NCBI RefSeq assembly: GCF_032460525.1
Contig: NZ_CP135963.1
Coordinates: 3,968,001-4,032,000 of the forward strand
DNA length: 64,000 nt
Reading direction: 5' to 3'
Origin: Geodermatophilus sp. DSM 44513
GTDB lineage: Bacteria > Actinomycetota > Actinomycetes > Mycobacteriales > Geodermatophilaceae
Shown here: piece by piece, positions 17,078 through 24,740 of the stretch
Numbering within the stretch: the stretch's first letter is position 1
Layout of the letters: the number at the start of each line of letters is the position of its first letter
The notes under the pieces: generated by a model
What the model was told of the DNA's origin: nothing
What the model saw: the letters and a program-made list of their open reading frames with translations, nothing else
The model's database searches: none
Translations under genes and position numbers: made by a program

Positions 17078-18334
17078 GTGTCCCGCGCCGCCGACCCCGG
17101 GCAGCGGTCGCCGCGCCCGGCGGTGCTGGTCGCCGTCCTGGCGCTCGGGACGACGGCGCTGTCGCTCATGCAGAGCCTCGTCGTCCCCCTGCTGCCCACC
17201 ATCGGCGCGCAGCTCGGCGTCTCGCCCAACGCCGCGGGCTGGGTGCTGACCGCGAACCTGCTGGCCGCCGCCGTCGCCACGCCGGTGCTGGGCCGCCTCG
17301 GGGACACCTGGGGCGAGCGGCCGGTCGTCCTCGGCGTCCTCGCCACCATGACGGCGGGCACCCTGATGGCGCTGGTCACCGCCTCCCTGCCGCTGCTGCT
17401 CGTGGCGCGGGTGCTGCAGGGCGTCTCCTACGGCCTGTTCCCCCTCGCGATCAGCGTGCTGCGCCGGGAGCTGCCGGCGGCCCGGCTGGACGTGGCGATG
17501 TCGGTGGTCAGCAGCACCCTGGCGGTCGGCGGCGTGGTGGGGCTGGTGGCCGCCGGGGTGCTCACCCGGGACGGGGCGGACTACCACCGCCCGTTCTGGA
17601 TCGGCCTGGTCGTCTGCGTGCTCACCCTGGTGCTGACGGCCGTGGTGCTGCCGCGCCGCCCGGCCACCGGGTCGGGCCGGGTCGACTGGGCCGGCGCAGT
17701 GGTGCTGGCCCTGGGGCTGGTGCTGCTCCTGCTGCCGGTGTCGCAGGGCAACGCCTGGGGGTGGGGGTCGCCCGGGACGGTGGGCTGCCTGGTCGGGGCC
17801 GCGCTGGTGCTGCCCGGCTGGGTGCTGCTGCAGCAGCGGCGGGCCGACCCGCTGGTCCGTCCGGCCCTGCTGGCCGACCCGCGGATCATCGTGCCCAACC
17901 TGGCCGGCCTGCTGACCGGCGTGGGGCTCTTCACGTCCTTCCTGGTCGTCCTGCAGTACGTGCAGACGCCGCCGGAGGCGGCCGGCTACGGCTTCGGCGC
18001 CTCGGTGCTGCAGGCCGCGGTGGTCTACCTGCTGCCCGGTGGGGTGGCCGGCGTGCTGCTCGGCCCGGTGGCCGGGCGGGTGGTGGCCCGGATCGGCGCG
18101 CTGACCACGCTGCGCGCCGGCGCCGTGTGCGGGGTGGCCGGGTTCGGCCTGCTCGCCGTGCTGCGCGACACCCCCGCGCAGGTGGTGGCCGCCGGGACGG
18201 GGCCCAGCGGCTTCCCGTCGGCCAGCGCGTTCACCGCGGTCGCCCTGGTGGGGGCGGGCAGCGCGGCCGCCGTCGTCGCGGTCACCCTCGCCGGCCGGCG
18301 GTCCCCCGTGCCGGGGCGGAGCGGCCCGGCGTAG
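17078..18334 (+). CDS. MFS transporter, DHA2-like, apparently lacking two helices
   Basis: A 418-aa major facilitator. TM1-2 carry SLMQSLVVPLLPTIGAQL and WVLTANLLAAAVATPVLGRLGD, as in DHA2 exporters. I count about 12 hydrophobic segments against the 14 usual for this group. After TM11 the chain passes from VLRDTPAQVVAAG straight to GFPSASAFTAVALVGAG, skipping the region that normally forms the next two helices and their conserved loop, which suggests an in-frame internal deletion. The GTG start has no clear ribosome binding site, so a leaderless transcript is possible. Transport activity is doubtful if the deletion is real. Confidence 0.75.
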   Translation: MSRAADPGQRSPRPAVLVAVLALGTTALSLMQSLVVPLLPTIGAQLGVSPNAAGWVLTANLLAAAVATPVLGRLGDTWGERPVVLGVLATMTAGTLMALVTASLPLLLVARVLQGVSYGLFPLAISVLRRELPAARLDVAMSVVSSTLAVGGVVGLVAAGVLTRDGADYHRPFWIGLVVCVLTLVLTAVVLPRRPATGSGRVDWAGAVVLALGLVLLLLPVSQGNAWGWGSPGTVGCLVGAALVLPGWVLLQQRRADPLVRPALLADPRIIVPNLAGLLTGVGLFTSFLVVLQYVQTPPEAAGYGFGASVLQAAVVYLLPGGVAGVLLGPVAGRVVARIGALTTLRAGAVCGVAGFGLLAVLRDTPAQVVAAGTGPSGFPSASAFTAVALVGAGSAAAVVAVTLAGRRSPVPGRSGPA

Positions 18335-18427
18335 GTCACGGACGGGTGGCGACACACCGGCAATGGCATGGACCACGATCATGCTGGGCACCACGGGGTC
18401 CTCCACCCACCGACCGGAGGACTGACG

Positions 18428-19471
18428 ATGGCCCGCTCGACCGGCCCCCGCGGCAGCAGTACCGCGGCCCAGGACACCCGGTTCTCCGGCAACCGCGCCG
18501 GGGACCCCGCTCCGAACGACCCCAAGGTCAACGACACCCGCCTGGACAGCGCACCGCAGGGCGCCGACGGCAAGGCGAACGCCGGCGGCACGCTGAAGCG
18601 GACGCTGACGGAGTTCAGCGAGGACAACCTCACCGACTGGGCGGCCGCGCTCACCTACTACGGCACGCTGGCGCTGTTCCCGGCGCTGATCGCGCTGCTG
18701 TCGATCGTCGGCCTGCTCACCAACCCGCAGCAGCTCACCGACGCGCTGACCGCGGTGGTCCCCGAGCAGGCGGCGACCACCCTGAACCCGGTGATCGAGC
18801 AGATCGCCGGGAACACCGGTACCGCCGGCCTGGGCCTGCTGCTCGGGCTGGCCGCCGCCATCTGGTCGGCCTCGGGGTACGTGGGCGCGTTCTCCCGCGC
18901 GGCCAACGTCGTGTACGAGACCCCCGAGGGCCGCAAGGTCTGGAAGCTCAAGCCGCTGCAGCTGCTGGTCACCCTGATCGGCGTGCTGTTCGCCGCGCTG
19001 ATCGTGGCCATGCTGGTGCTCAGCGGCCCGGTCGTCGACGCCGTCGCCGGCGCCATCGGTCTGCCCCCCGCGGCGGTGACCGTGTGGAGCTGGGCCAAGT
19101 GGCCGGTCGTCGTCGTGCTGGTCGCGCTGATGATCGCCACGCTGTACTACTTCGCGCCGAACGTGAAGCTGCGCGGCTTCCGCTTCACCAGCCCCGGTGC
19201 CGCGGTCGCGCTGCTGGTCTGGGCCGGCGCCTCGGCGCTGTTCGCCTTCTACGTGGCCAACTTCAGCAACTACAACGCCACGTACGGCACCCTCGCCGGC
19301 GTCATCGTGTTCCTGGTCTGGTTCTGGCTGACCAACCTGGCGCTGCTGTTCGGCATCGAGCTGGACGCCGAGATCGAGCGGACCAAGGAGCTCAAGGAGG
19401 GCGTGCCGCTGGCGGACAAGGAGATCCAGCTCGACGCCCGCGCCGAGCCCAAGGAACGCAACACCCACTGA
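18428..19471 (+). CDS. YihY/BrkB family inner-membrane protein
   Basis: A 347-aa membrane protein of the YihY/virulence factor BrkB family. A hydrophilic N-terminus of about 55 residues precedes the family core (LTEFSEDNLTDWAAALTYYG), then about six hydrophobic segments with the conserved AAIWSASGYVGAFSRAANVVY and the late VIVFLVWFWLTNLALLFGIELDAE. The tail is charged. Exact function in bacteria is unresolved; it is not an RNase despite old names. The ATG at 18428 has CGGAGGACTG upstream; an in-frame ATG 60 bp earlier lacks one. Confidence 0.88.
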   Translation: MARSTGPRGSSTAAQDTRFSGNRAGDPAPNDPKVNDTRLDSAPQGADGKANAGGTLKRTLTEFSEDNLTDWAAALTYYGTLALFPALIALLSIVGLLTNPQQLTDALTAVVPEQAATTLNPVIEQIAGNTGTAGLGLLLGLAAAIWSASGYVGAFSRAANVVYETPEGRKVWKLKPLQLLVTLIGVLFAALIVAMLVLSGPVVDAVAGAIGLPPAAVTVWSWAKWPVVVVLVALMIATLYYFAPNVKLRGFRFTSPGAAVALLVWAGASALFAFYVANFSNYNATYGTLAGVIVFLVWFWLTNLALLFGIELDAEIERTKELKEGVPLADKEIQLDARAEPKERNTH

Positions 19472-19478
19472 GGAAGGA

Positions 19479-19529
19479 CCCTCCTGCCCCCCACCGCTCG
19501 CGAGCTCGCGGCGGGACCCTGCAGGAGGG
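19479..19529. repeat. Hairpin-forming intergenic repeat, copy 4
   Basis: Arms CCCTCCTGC (19479-19487) and GCAGGAGGG (19521-19529) enclose CCCCCCACCGCTCGC and GAGCTCGCGGCGGGACC. The arms differ from copies 2, 3 and 5 but remain complementary. It starts 8 bp after the YihY gene. Confidence 0.6.
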
Positions 19530-19545
19530 CCGTTCCAGCACGTCA

Positions 19546-19580
19546 CAGTGGCCCCCTCCCGTGGTGGGAGGGGGCCACTG
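19546..19580. terminator. Bidirectional hairpin terminator
   Basis: Perfect 15-bp arms (19546-19560 and 19566-19580) with a GTGGT loop lie between the convergent YihY and hemerythrin genes. The stem sequence GTGGCCCCCTCCC is the same as in the terminator at 12913-12955. Confidence 0.85.
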
Positions 19581-19594
19581 GCGTGTGTGGGGGG

Positions 19595-20302
19595 TCAGCG
19601 GGCGGTCGGGGGGCCGTCGCCGCGGCGGGCCGGGCGGGTCCGCTCGACCAGGCCGGCGAGCCCGGCCAGCCCCCGGCTGACCAGCTCACCAGCCGGCGCC
19701 AGCGACGCGGGGACCCGGCGGACGACGGCGTCGACGACGTCCCGGCTGCGGTCCAGCACCGACAGGGGCAGGGCCGAGAGCACGTTGCCCGGCGGCCGGC
19801 GGGAGACCGTCGGGTGCGGCCGGGTCGGCGAGATCCGGCGCACCAGCTCCCACCGACGGCCCAGCGCCCGCAGCTCGCGCGCGTCCAGCCGCTCCTGCAG
19901 CCGCGGGAGCAGCACGTCCTCCTCGTCGCGGACGTCCTCCTGCAGCACCTCCACCAGCCGGGCCAGCCGCTGCGCGCGCCGCGGGTCGTCGTGCGCCAGC
20001 GTCTCCAGCTCGGTGACCAGCTCGTTGACCTCCTGGTGCTCCTCCTCCACGCGGAGGGTGAGCTCGTCGCCGTCCGGGAGGACGCGCCGCACCACCGGCC
20101 ACAGCACGGTCTCCTCGGCGAAGGCGTGGCTGAACACCAGCCGGTCGATGCGGGTGAGCACCTCCTCCTGGGCGCGGCCGGTCGTGCCGTCCAGCTCGGA
20201 CAGCAGCCGGTCCAGGTCGACGTGGTCGGCCCGCTGGCGGGCCAGGACGCTGGCCGGGCCGCCCAGCTCGGACACGGACTGCTCGGCGATCGATCGAGCC
20301 AT
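19595..20302 (-). CDS. Hemerythrin HHE cation-binding domain protein
   Basis: A 235-aa protein whose first 130 residues form a hemerythrin-like four-helix bundle with spaced His/Glu ligands: RADHVDLDRLL, FSHAFAEETVLWP, VEEEHQEVNELV and DVRDEEDVLLPRLQERL. These suggest a non-heme di-iron site that could sense or scavenge oxygen or nitric oxide. The last 100 residues are basic, rich in Arg and Pro, and of unknown role. The ATG at 20302 has CGGAGGTGTCACC upstream. It is divergent from the Asp23 stress operon, so it probably belongs to the same stress response. Confidence 0.85.
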   Translation of the reverse strand: MARSIAEQSVSELGGPASVLARQRADHVDLDRLLSELDGTTGRAQEEVLTRIDRLVFSHAFAEETVLWPVVRRVLPDGDELTLRVEEEHQEVNELVTELETLAHDDPRRAQRLARLVEVLQEDVRDEEDVLLPRLQERLDARELRALGRRWELVRRISPTRPHPTVSRRPPGNVLSALPLSVLDRSRDVVDAVVRRVPASLAPAGELVSRGLAGLAGLVERTRPARRGDGPPTAR

Positions 20303-20395
20303 GGTGACACCTCCGGTTGCGAGGTCCTGCCCTGCCCGCCGGGCGTCCGTGCCATGCACGGCCGCCAGGACGGCGATCTGTGTGGCGCGCCGTCT

Positions 20396-20424
20396 TGTTG
20401 TTTACAAGCGAAACAACAGGGGGA
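20396..20424 (+). promoter_or_regulatory. Inverted repeat and stress-type promoter before the Asp23 operon
   Basis: Perfect 8-bp arms TGTTGTTT and AAACAACA with a 7-bp spacer span 20396-20418, between the divergent hemerythrin and Asp23 genes. The same bases give GTTT (20400-20403), a 16-bp gap, then GGGGA (20420-20424), close to the GTTT-N16-GGGTA pattern of actinobacterial SigB/SigF promoters. Either or both readings could be functional. Confidence 0.5.
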
Positions 20425-20468
20425 CGTCAGAGCGGACAGTCCTGTCCGAGACGAAGAGGGCCGAATCC

Positions 20469-20945
20469 ATGACGCAGTCGACCACCGCCGCCACCGGCAG
20501 CAGCACCACCACCTCGAGCGCCCTCAGCCAGACGGCGTCTCCGTCGGCGCTGCAGACCAGCCAGGGCAACACCACGATCGCCGACGGCGTCGTGCAGAAA
20601 ATCGCCGGCCTGGCCGCCCGCGAGGTGTCCGGGGTGTACGCCCTCGGCGGCGGCGCCGCGCGGGCCTTCGGCGCGCTGCGCGAGCGCATCCCCGGCGGCA
20701 CCCAGTCGATCGGTCAGGGCGTGTCGGTCGAGGTGGGCGAGAAGCAGGCCGCGGTCGACCTGGACATCGTCACCGAGTACGGCGCCCCGATCTCCGAGAT
20801 CGCCCGCTCCGTGCGGCGCAACGTGGTCAACGCCGTCGAGGGCATGACCGGCCTGCAGGTCACCGAGGTCAACATCGCCGTCAACGACATCCACCTGCCG
20901 TCGGACGACGAGGGTCAGCAGCAGGAGCTCGTGCGGGTCCAGTGA
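20469..20945 (+). CDS. Asp23/Gls24 family envelope stress response protein
   Basis: A 158-aa protein with a Ser/Thr-rich 45-residue N-terminus and an Asp23/Gls24 domain: GNTTIADGVVQKIAGLAA, then SGVYALGGG, then VSVEVGEKQAAVDLDIVTEYG and SEIARSVRRNVVNAVEGMTG. In firmicutes Asp23 is held at the membrane by AmaP and affects cell-envelope stress; the last gene of this operon is AmaP-like. It is first of seven tightly packed genes (20469-23229). Confidence 0.88.
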   Translation: MTQSTTAATGSSTTTSSALSQTASPSALQTSQGNTTIADGVVQKIAGLAAREVSGVYALGGGAARAFGALRERIPGGTQSIGQGVSVEVGEKQAAVDLDIVTEYGAPISEIARSVRRNVVNAVEGMTGLQVTEVNIAVNDIHLPSDDEGQQQELVRVQ

Positions 20946-21271
20946 CGGCCGGCCCGAACCCACCCGACGCCGCGGAGGTCATCGCCGCCGCGGTCCGCGC
21001 CGCGCCAGCGGTGGCCGGGCTGCACGCCGGCGGTCTGCGCCCGGTGGTGACCCTGCTCCCCGGGCGGCGGGTCGACGGCGTCCAGCTCACCGACGAGCGG
21101 GTCACCGTCAGCGTGGTCGCCGCCCGGGGCGTCCCGCTCCCCCTGCTCGGCGAGCAGGTGCGGACGCGGGTGGCGCCCCTGGCCGGTGGCCGCCCCGTCG
21201 ACGTGCACGTCGCCGACCTGCAGCTGCCCGGCGAGGAACGGCCGGCCCTGCCGCCGGGTCCGTCGGCCTGA
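20942..21271 (+). CDS. Asp23-operon accessory protein
   Basis: A 109-aa protein beginning VTAGPNPPDAAEVIAAAVRA. It looks like a shortened, divergent Asp23-type alpha/beta domain: GLHAGG, then VTVSVVAARGVPLPLLGEQVRTRVAPL, then VDVHVADLQLP (described in pieces). The GTG overlaps the upstream stop (GTGA). It probably binds or modulates the Asp23 protein, which is inference from fold similarity and coupling. Confidence 0.7.
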   Translation: MTAGPNPPDAAEVIAAAVRAAPAVAGLHAGGLRPVVTLLPGRRVDGVQLTDERVTVSVVAARGVPLPLLGEQVRTRVAPLAGGRPVDVHVADLQLPGEERPALPPGPSA

Positions 21272-21291
21272 CCACCCGGAGGAGCCCGTCC

Positions 21292-21522
21292 ATGACGACG
21301 CCCCTGTCCCCGGACGAGCGCCGCCGCCGGCGCGCGGAGCTCCGCCGGCACCACCCCGACCTCGGCGGTGACCCCGAGGCGTTCGCCCGCACGCAGCGGG
21401 CCTGGGCGTCCCGTCCCGGAGCCGGTGCCGAGGTGCGCTTCGCGCGCCGTCCGCGTGGCGTCCGCCGGGTGCTCGCCTGGTGGCGGGCGCGCCGCTCCCC
21501 CGCTCCACGCCGCGTCGTGTGA
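21292..21522 (+). CDS. Small basic protein with a partial J-domain-like helix
   Basis: A 76-aa Arg-rich protein starting MTTPLSPDERRRRRAELR. RRHHPDLGGDPEAF (about residues 18-31) closely resembles the HPD loop joining helices II and III of DnaJ J-domains, but the rest of the domain is absent. CCGGAGGAGCCC precedes the ATG. It lies inside the Asp23 operon, so a chaperone-recruiting role under envelope stress can be imagined, but only the HPD stretch supports it. Confidence 0.65.
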   Translation: MTTPLSPDERRRRRAELRRHHPDLGGDPEAFARTQRAWASRPGAGAEVRFARRPRGVRRVLAWWRARRSPAPRRVV

Positions 21523-21550
21523 GCCCGATCCCCGTTCTGGAGGTACCGCC

Positions 21551-21733
21551 ATGCCCCCCACCGTGGTGGGTCTGTTCACCGGTCTGCTGCTCGGTCTCGC
21601 TTGGGTGATCGGCGGTTTCGACGCCTTCGTCGGCACCGCCGTCCTCGGCGTGGTCGGCTTCCTCGTCGGCAAGGTCGTCGCCGGCCAGCTGGACCTGACG
21701 CCCTACCTGGGCGGCCGGGGACCGGGCCGGTGA
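21551..21733 (+). CDS. DUF2273-like small membrane protein
   Basis: A 60-aa protein that is almost entirely one long hydrophobic hairpin (VVGLFTGLLLGLAWVIGG and FVGTAVLGVVGFLVGKVVAG), ending in a short hydrophilic tail. Such small proteins accompany Asp23 and AmaP in many actinobacteria and firmicutes. TGGAGGTACCGCC precedes the ATG, and its stop overlaps the next GTG. Confidence 0.7.
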   Translation: MPPTVVGLFTGLLLGLAWVIGGFDAFVGTAVLGVVGFLVGKVVAGQLDLTPYLGGRGPGR

Positions 21734-22125
21734 CGGCACCGGCCGCCGACGCCCTGCCCGGCGGACCGCCCGAGGAGCGCGGCAGCCTGACCGTCGCCGA
21801 CCGGGTGGTCGAGCGCGTCGCGGGCTACGCCGCCACGCAGGTGGACGGCGCGGCCGCCGCGCCGCGGCGCGTCCTCGGCATCTCCGTCGGCGAGTCCCGC
21901 CCGGACGCCGAGGCCGCCGTCCGGGCCACCGTCGACGGCTCCGTGGCGACCGTGGAGGCGACCATCGCGGTGGCCTGGCCGCAGTCCGCGCGCCGGGTGA
22001 CCGACGCACTGCGCGCCCGGATCCGCGAGGACGTCCGGCGGATCACCGACGTCGAGGTCGCGCACGTCGACGTCGACGTCGTGGACTTCGTGACCACCGC
22101 CGCGCCCGCGCGGCGCGTGCAGTGA
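21730..22125 (+). CDS. Second Asp23/Gls24 family protein
   Basis: A 131-aa Asp23/Gls24 domain: GSLTVADRVVERVAGYAATQ, LGISVGESRPDAEAAVRATVDG, then RRVTDALRARIREDVRRITDVE. It is shorter than the first copy (20469) and diverged from it, so the operon carries paralogous subunits that may co-assemble. The GTG overlaps the stop of the DUF2273-like gene by four bases. Confidence 0.8.
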   Translation: MTAPAADALPGGPPEERGSLTVADRVVERVAGYAATQVDGAAAAPRRVLGISVGESRPDAEAAVRATVDGSVATVEATIAVAWPQSARRVTDALRARIREDVRRITDVEVAHVDVDVVDFVTTAAPARRVQ

Positions 22126-22138
22126 GGGGAGGACGGCC

Positions 22139-22666
22139 ATGGCCGTGGTGAACCGGGTCCTGGCCACCCTGCTGGCGCTGGCCCTCGTGCTCGGCGGCCT
22201 GCTCGCGGTGGCCGAGATCGTCCTGGCCGCGTTCGGACAGCAGCCCTGGCTGGTGCCGCACCCGGACTGGACCTCCTGGCTGGCCGACCAGACCCTGGCG
22301 TCGACCGCCGTCCGCGCCGCGCTCGTCGGCGCGGTGGTCCTCGGGCTGGTGCTGCTGGTCCTGGCGCTGCGCCGCGGCCGCCCCGGGGCCCTGCCGCTGC
22401 CCTCGCGCGTGGAGTCGGTGCGCACCACGGCGTCCCAGAGGGGCATCGAGCGCACCCTGCGGGCCGCGGCCACCCGCCCGGACGGCGTCCGCGAGGCCAC
22501 GGTGCGGGCCCGCCGCCGCACCGTGCGGGTGCGCGCGGCCACCGCGCTGCGCGACCCCGGTGACCTGCAGTCCCGGGTGACCGGCGCGGTCACCGAACGG
22601 CTGGAGGAGCTCGGCCTGTCCGGCACCCTGCGGCCGCGGGTCACCGTGAGGGGAGCCGGCCGGTGA
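22139..22666 (+). CDS. Asp23-operon membrane protein (DUF6286-like)
   Basis: A 175-aa protein with two N-terminal transmembrane helices (about residues 8-30 and 58-80) separated by a short outer loop (FGQQPWLVPHPDWTSWLAD), then a cytoplasmic domain rich in Arg and Thr resembling an Asp23-like fold (REATVRARRRTVRVRAATAL). It probably anchors Asp23 proteins together with the following gene, which it overlaps by four bases. The family assignment is tentative. Confidence 0.7.
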   Translation: MAVVNRVLATLLALALVLGGLLAVAEIVLAAFGQQPWLVPHPDWTSWLADQTLASTAVRAALVGAVVLGLVLLVLALRRGRPGALPLPSRVESVRTTASQRGIERTLRAAATRPDGVREATVRARRRTVRVRAATALRDPGDLQSRVTGAVTERLEELGLSGTLRPRVTVRGAGR

Positions 22667-23229
22667 GCCGCCGCGTGGACACCGCCAACCGCACCGTCCT
22701 GGCCCTGCTCGGCCTGCTGCTGGCCGGGGGTGGGGGCGTCGGGCTGGCGGCCGGGTCCGGTGCGTTCGGCGACCCGCCGCCGGTGCTGCCCGAGCAGGCG
22801 CGCGCCTACCCCGGCGAGCAGCCCTGGTTCTGGTGGGCCGTCGCCGGCGGCTGTCTGCTCGTCGCCCTGCTGGCGCTGCGCTGGCTGCTGGCCCAGCTGC
22901 ACACCGACCGGGTGGGCCGGCTGGACCTCACCCGCGACGACCGCGACGGGCGCACCGTCGTGCACGCCGGCGCCCTCGCCGACGCCGTCGAGGCCGAGGC
23001 GCGGTCGCTGCGCGGGGTGCTCGGCGCCTCGGCCCGGGTGGTCGAGCACCGCGGTCGCACGCTGCGGGTCGCCGTCGAGCTGGCCGACCACGCCGACGTC
23101 GCCGAGGTGCGCCGGGTGCTGGAGGACCGGGTCGTCGCGCACGCCCGGCAGGCGGTCGACGACCCCGACCTGCCGGTGGACGTCGAGCTGCGGCCCGGCC
23201 GCCGGGCGGGCAGCCGCGGCCTGCGCTGA
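22663..23229 (+). CDS. AmaP-like alkaline-shock membrane anchor
   Basis: A 188-aa protein with two transmembrane helices (about residues 12-29 and 49-74) and a cytoplasmic domain with the alternating pattern ASARVVEHRGRTLRVAVELA, typical of the AmaP C-terminal region. In Staphylococcus, AmaP tethers Asp23 to the membrane. Last gene of the operon and followed by a hairpin terminator. Confidence 0.7.
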   Translation: MSRRVDTANRTVLALLGLLLAGGGGVGLAAGSGAFGDPPPVLPEQARAYPGEQPWFWWAVAGGCLLVALLALRWLLAQLHTDRVGRLDLTRDDRDGRTVVHAGALADAVEAEARSLRGVLGASARVVEHRGRTLRVAVELADHADVAEVRRVLEDRVVAHARQAVDDPDLPVDVELRPGRRAGSRGLR

Positions 23230-23238
23230 GCGGGCCGA

Positions 23239-23273
23239 CGACGGGCCGGTCTCCTGCGGGGGCCGGCCCGTCG
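23239..23273. terminator. Hairpin terminator of the Asp23 operon
   Basis: Arms CGACGGGCCGG (23239-23249) and CCGGCCCGTCG (23263-23273) begin 9 bp after the last stop of the operon; the loop is 13 bases. Confidence 0.7.
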
Positions 23274-23334
23274 CGGCGTCCGCGGCCGGCGTGCCCCGCG
23301 TCGTACCGGCCCGCCCTCCGCTCGACCGGCGCGC

Positions 23335-23351
23335 CGTTTACCCTGTAAACG
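23335..23351. promoter_or_regulatory. Perfect palindrome CGTTTAC-N3-GTAAACG
   Basis: A perfect 7+7 bp inverted repeat with a 3-bp spacer lies 49 bp before the STAS gene. A 5-of-7 match with the same spacing occurs at 24641-24657, in front of the TetR gene. A shared TetR operator is the simplest reading. Confidence 0.55.
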
Positions 23352-23400
23352 ACACCTGGTCAGCCCCGGCCGGCGCACCCGTCCCCCGAACGGAGTCATC

Positions 23401-23745
23401 GTGATCCTCAGCGCCGTGCCACCCCACCCCCCGGGTGCCGTCCGGCTGGAGGCCGGGGCCGACGGGCTGGTGCTGCACCTGCACGGCGAGGTCGACGCCG
23501 CGACCGTGGCCCGGTGGGAGCGCGACCGCCCCGCGGACGGCGACGTCGGCCAGGGCGCCGTGGTCGCGGTGGACGCCTCGGCCGCGGGGTTCCTCAACTC
23601 CGCCGGGGTGGCGCTGCTGGTCCGCGAGACCGAGCCGCACCGCCGCGCCGGCGGCCGCCCGGAGCTGCGCCGCCCCTCGCGGGGGGTGCTGCAGGTGCTG
23701 CGCCTGACCGGGGTGGTCGGGCTGTTCGACGTCGTGACGGACTGA
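23401..23745 (+). CDS. STAS-domain protein (anti-sigma factor antagonist-like)
   Basis: A 114-aa STAS domain: LHLHGEVDAATVARWERD at the first strand-helix unit, VVAVDASAAGFLNSAGVALL at the usual phosphorylation loop, and LRLTGVVGLFDV at the end. In RsbV/SpoIIAA proteins the loop Ser or Thr is phosphorylated by an RsbW-type kinase; here Ser in FLNSAG occupies that position. A partner could be the RsbW-like protein at 5319, but that is only a guess. The GTG start follows a palindrome and a CGAACGGAG site. Confidence 0.78.
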   Translation: MILSAVPPHPPGAVRLEAGADGLVLHLHGEVDAATVARWERDRPADGDVGQGAVVAVDASAAGFLNSAGVALLVRETEPHRRAGGRPELRRPSRGVLQVLRLTGVVGLFDVVTD

Positions 23746-23766
23746 CCTCCCGCCGTCCGGGGTCGG

Positions 23767-24546
23767 TCAGCGTGCCACGCCGGGGTGCTGGGACTCGCGG
23801 AGCAGCCGGGCCAGGCGCTCGAGCAGGTTCTCCAGCGACTCCTCGAACTCCGCGGCCGACTCGTCCTCGGCCAGCAGCGGGGCCAGCCGGCGGATGTGCG
23901 GGTACTCGTCCAGGGAGCGGGCCCCGGCGGACGGGGAGGCGTCCGGGTCGTCCAGCGGGCTGATCGGGACGCCGCGCTGGGAGACCTCGAGCAGCAGGTG
24001 ACCGAGCAGGAAGCTGGTGTACGCCCGGTAGGCGGCGACCGCGCCCTCGTCGGTGAAGCCGTGGTCGGTGAGGGCGTCCAGGAAGGACTCCAGCCAGCGC
24101 AGGCTGCGCAGCGGGGGCCGCACCCACGGCGCGGCCGGTGGCCGGGTGGCCACCAGCGGGAAGACCGCGGGGTGGGCCATGGCCATCCGGCGCACCCCGT
24201 GCGCCAGCCGCTGCAGGTAGTCCTGCCAGCCGTACTGCGGCGCCAGGTACACCTCCGGGTCGCCGTAGAGGGCGTCGATGACCAGCTCCACGACGCCGTC
24301 CAGCAGGTCCTCGCGGCCGGTGACGTGCCGGTACAGCGCCATCCCCTCGACGCCCAGGTGGGCACCCAGCCGGCGCATGGTGAGCGCCTCGAGCCCGTGC
24401 TCGTCGATGTAGTCGATGGCGGCGGTGAGCACCCGGCGCCGGTCCAGCGGGGTGCGGATGGTCCTGGTCAGCGGGGCGCGGACCGCCCCGGTGCCGCCCG
24501 GCGGCTGCGCGGTCGGGTCGGCAGGGGGCCCACTCTGGTCCGCCAC
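23767..24546 (-). CDS. TetR family transcriptional regulator
   Basis: A 259-aa repressor. A Pro-rich N-terminal segment precedes the HTH (RVLTAAIDYIDEHGLEALTM followed by RRLGAHLGVEGMALYRHV, described in pieces, about residues 36-74). The ligand domain resembles the TetR_C_1 type (YLQRLAHGVRRMAMAHPAVFP). The GTG at 24546 has GGAGGGCGGG upstream; more distal in-frame starts lack a site. Palindromes CGTTTAC-N3-GTAAACG flank it, upstream of its own divergent promoter region and upstream of the STAS gene, so it may control both. Confidence 0.85.
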   Translation of the reverse strand: MADQSGPPADPTAQPPGGTGAVRAPLTRTIRTPLDRRRVLTAAIDYIDEHGLEALTMRRLGAHLGVEGMALYRHVTGREDLLDGVVELVIDALYGDPEVYLAPQYGWQDYLQRLAHGVRRMAMAHPAVFPLVATRPPAAPWVRPPLRSLRWLESFLDALTDHGFTDEGAVAAYRAYTSFLLGHLLLEVSQRGVPISPLDDPDASPSAGARSLDEYPHIRRLAPLLAEDESAAEFEESLENLLERLARLLRESQHPGVAR

Positions 24547-24640
24547 GTCGCCCGCCCTCCACTCCTCGTCGGCCCCCGTTGTACCCCTGCCGGACGGCTG
24601 CGATGCCCCCGCTGTGCGCCGGACCGACCCAGAGGAGTGG

Positions 24641-24657
24641 CGTTTACCGCGTAAGCA
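24641..24657. promoter_or_regulatory. Imperfect palindrome CGTTTAC-N3-GTAAGCA between divergent genes
   Basis: It matches the palindrome at 23335-23351 in spacing and left arm; the right arm differs at two positions. It is placed between the TetR gene (leftward) and the PRC-barrel gene (rightward). GTTT followed after 15 bp by GGGCA could also be a stress sigma promoter for the latter. Confidence 0.45.
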
Positions 24658-24740
24658 GCCGGGCACCCAGGACACACCGGAGTGCGGGGCGAGCACCTCC
24701 CCGGTCCCGCGCCGACCACCTCACCACGACAGGAGCCCCT

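Noticed and set aside
19548..20945. A 465-codon form of the Asp23 gene
   Set aside because: The upstream 300 codons are antisense to the hemerythrin gene; the ATG at 20469 begins the recognisable protein.
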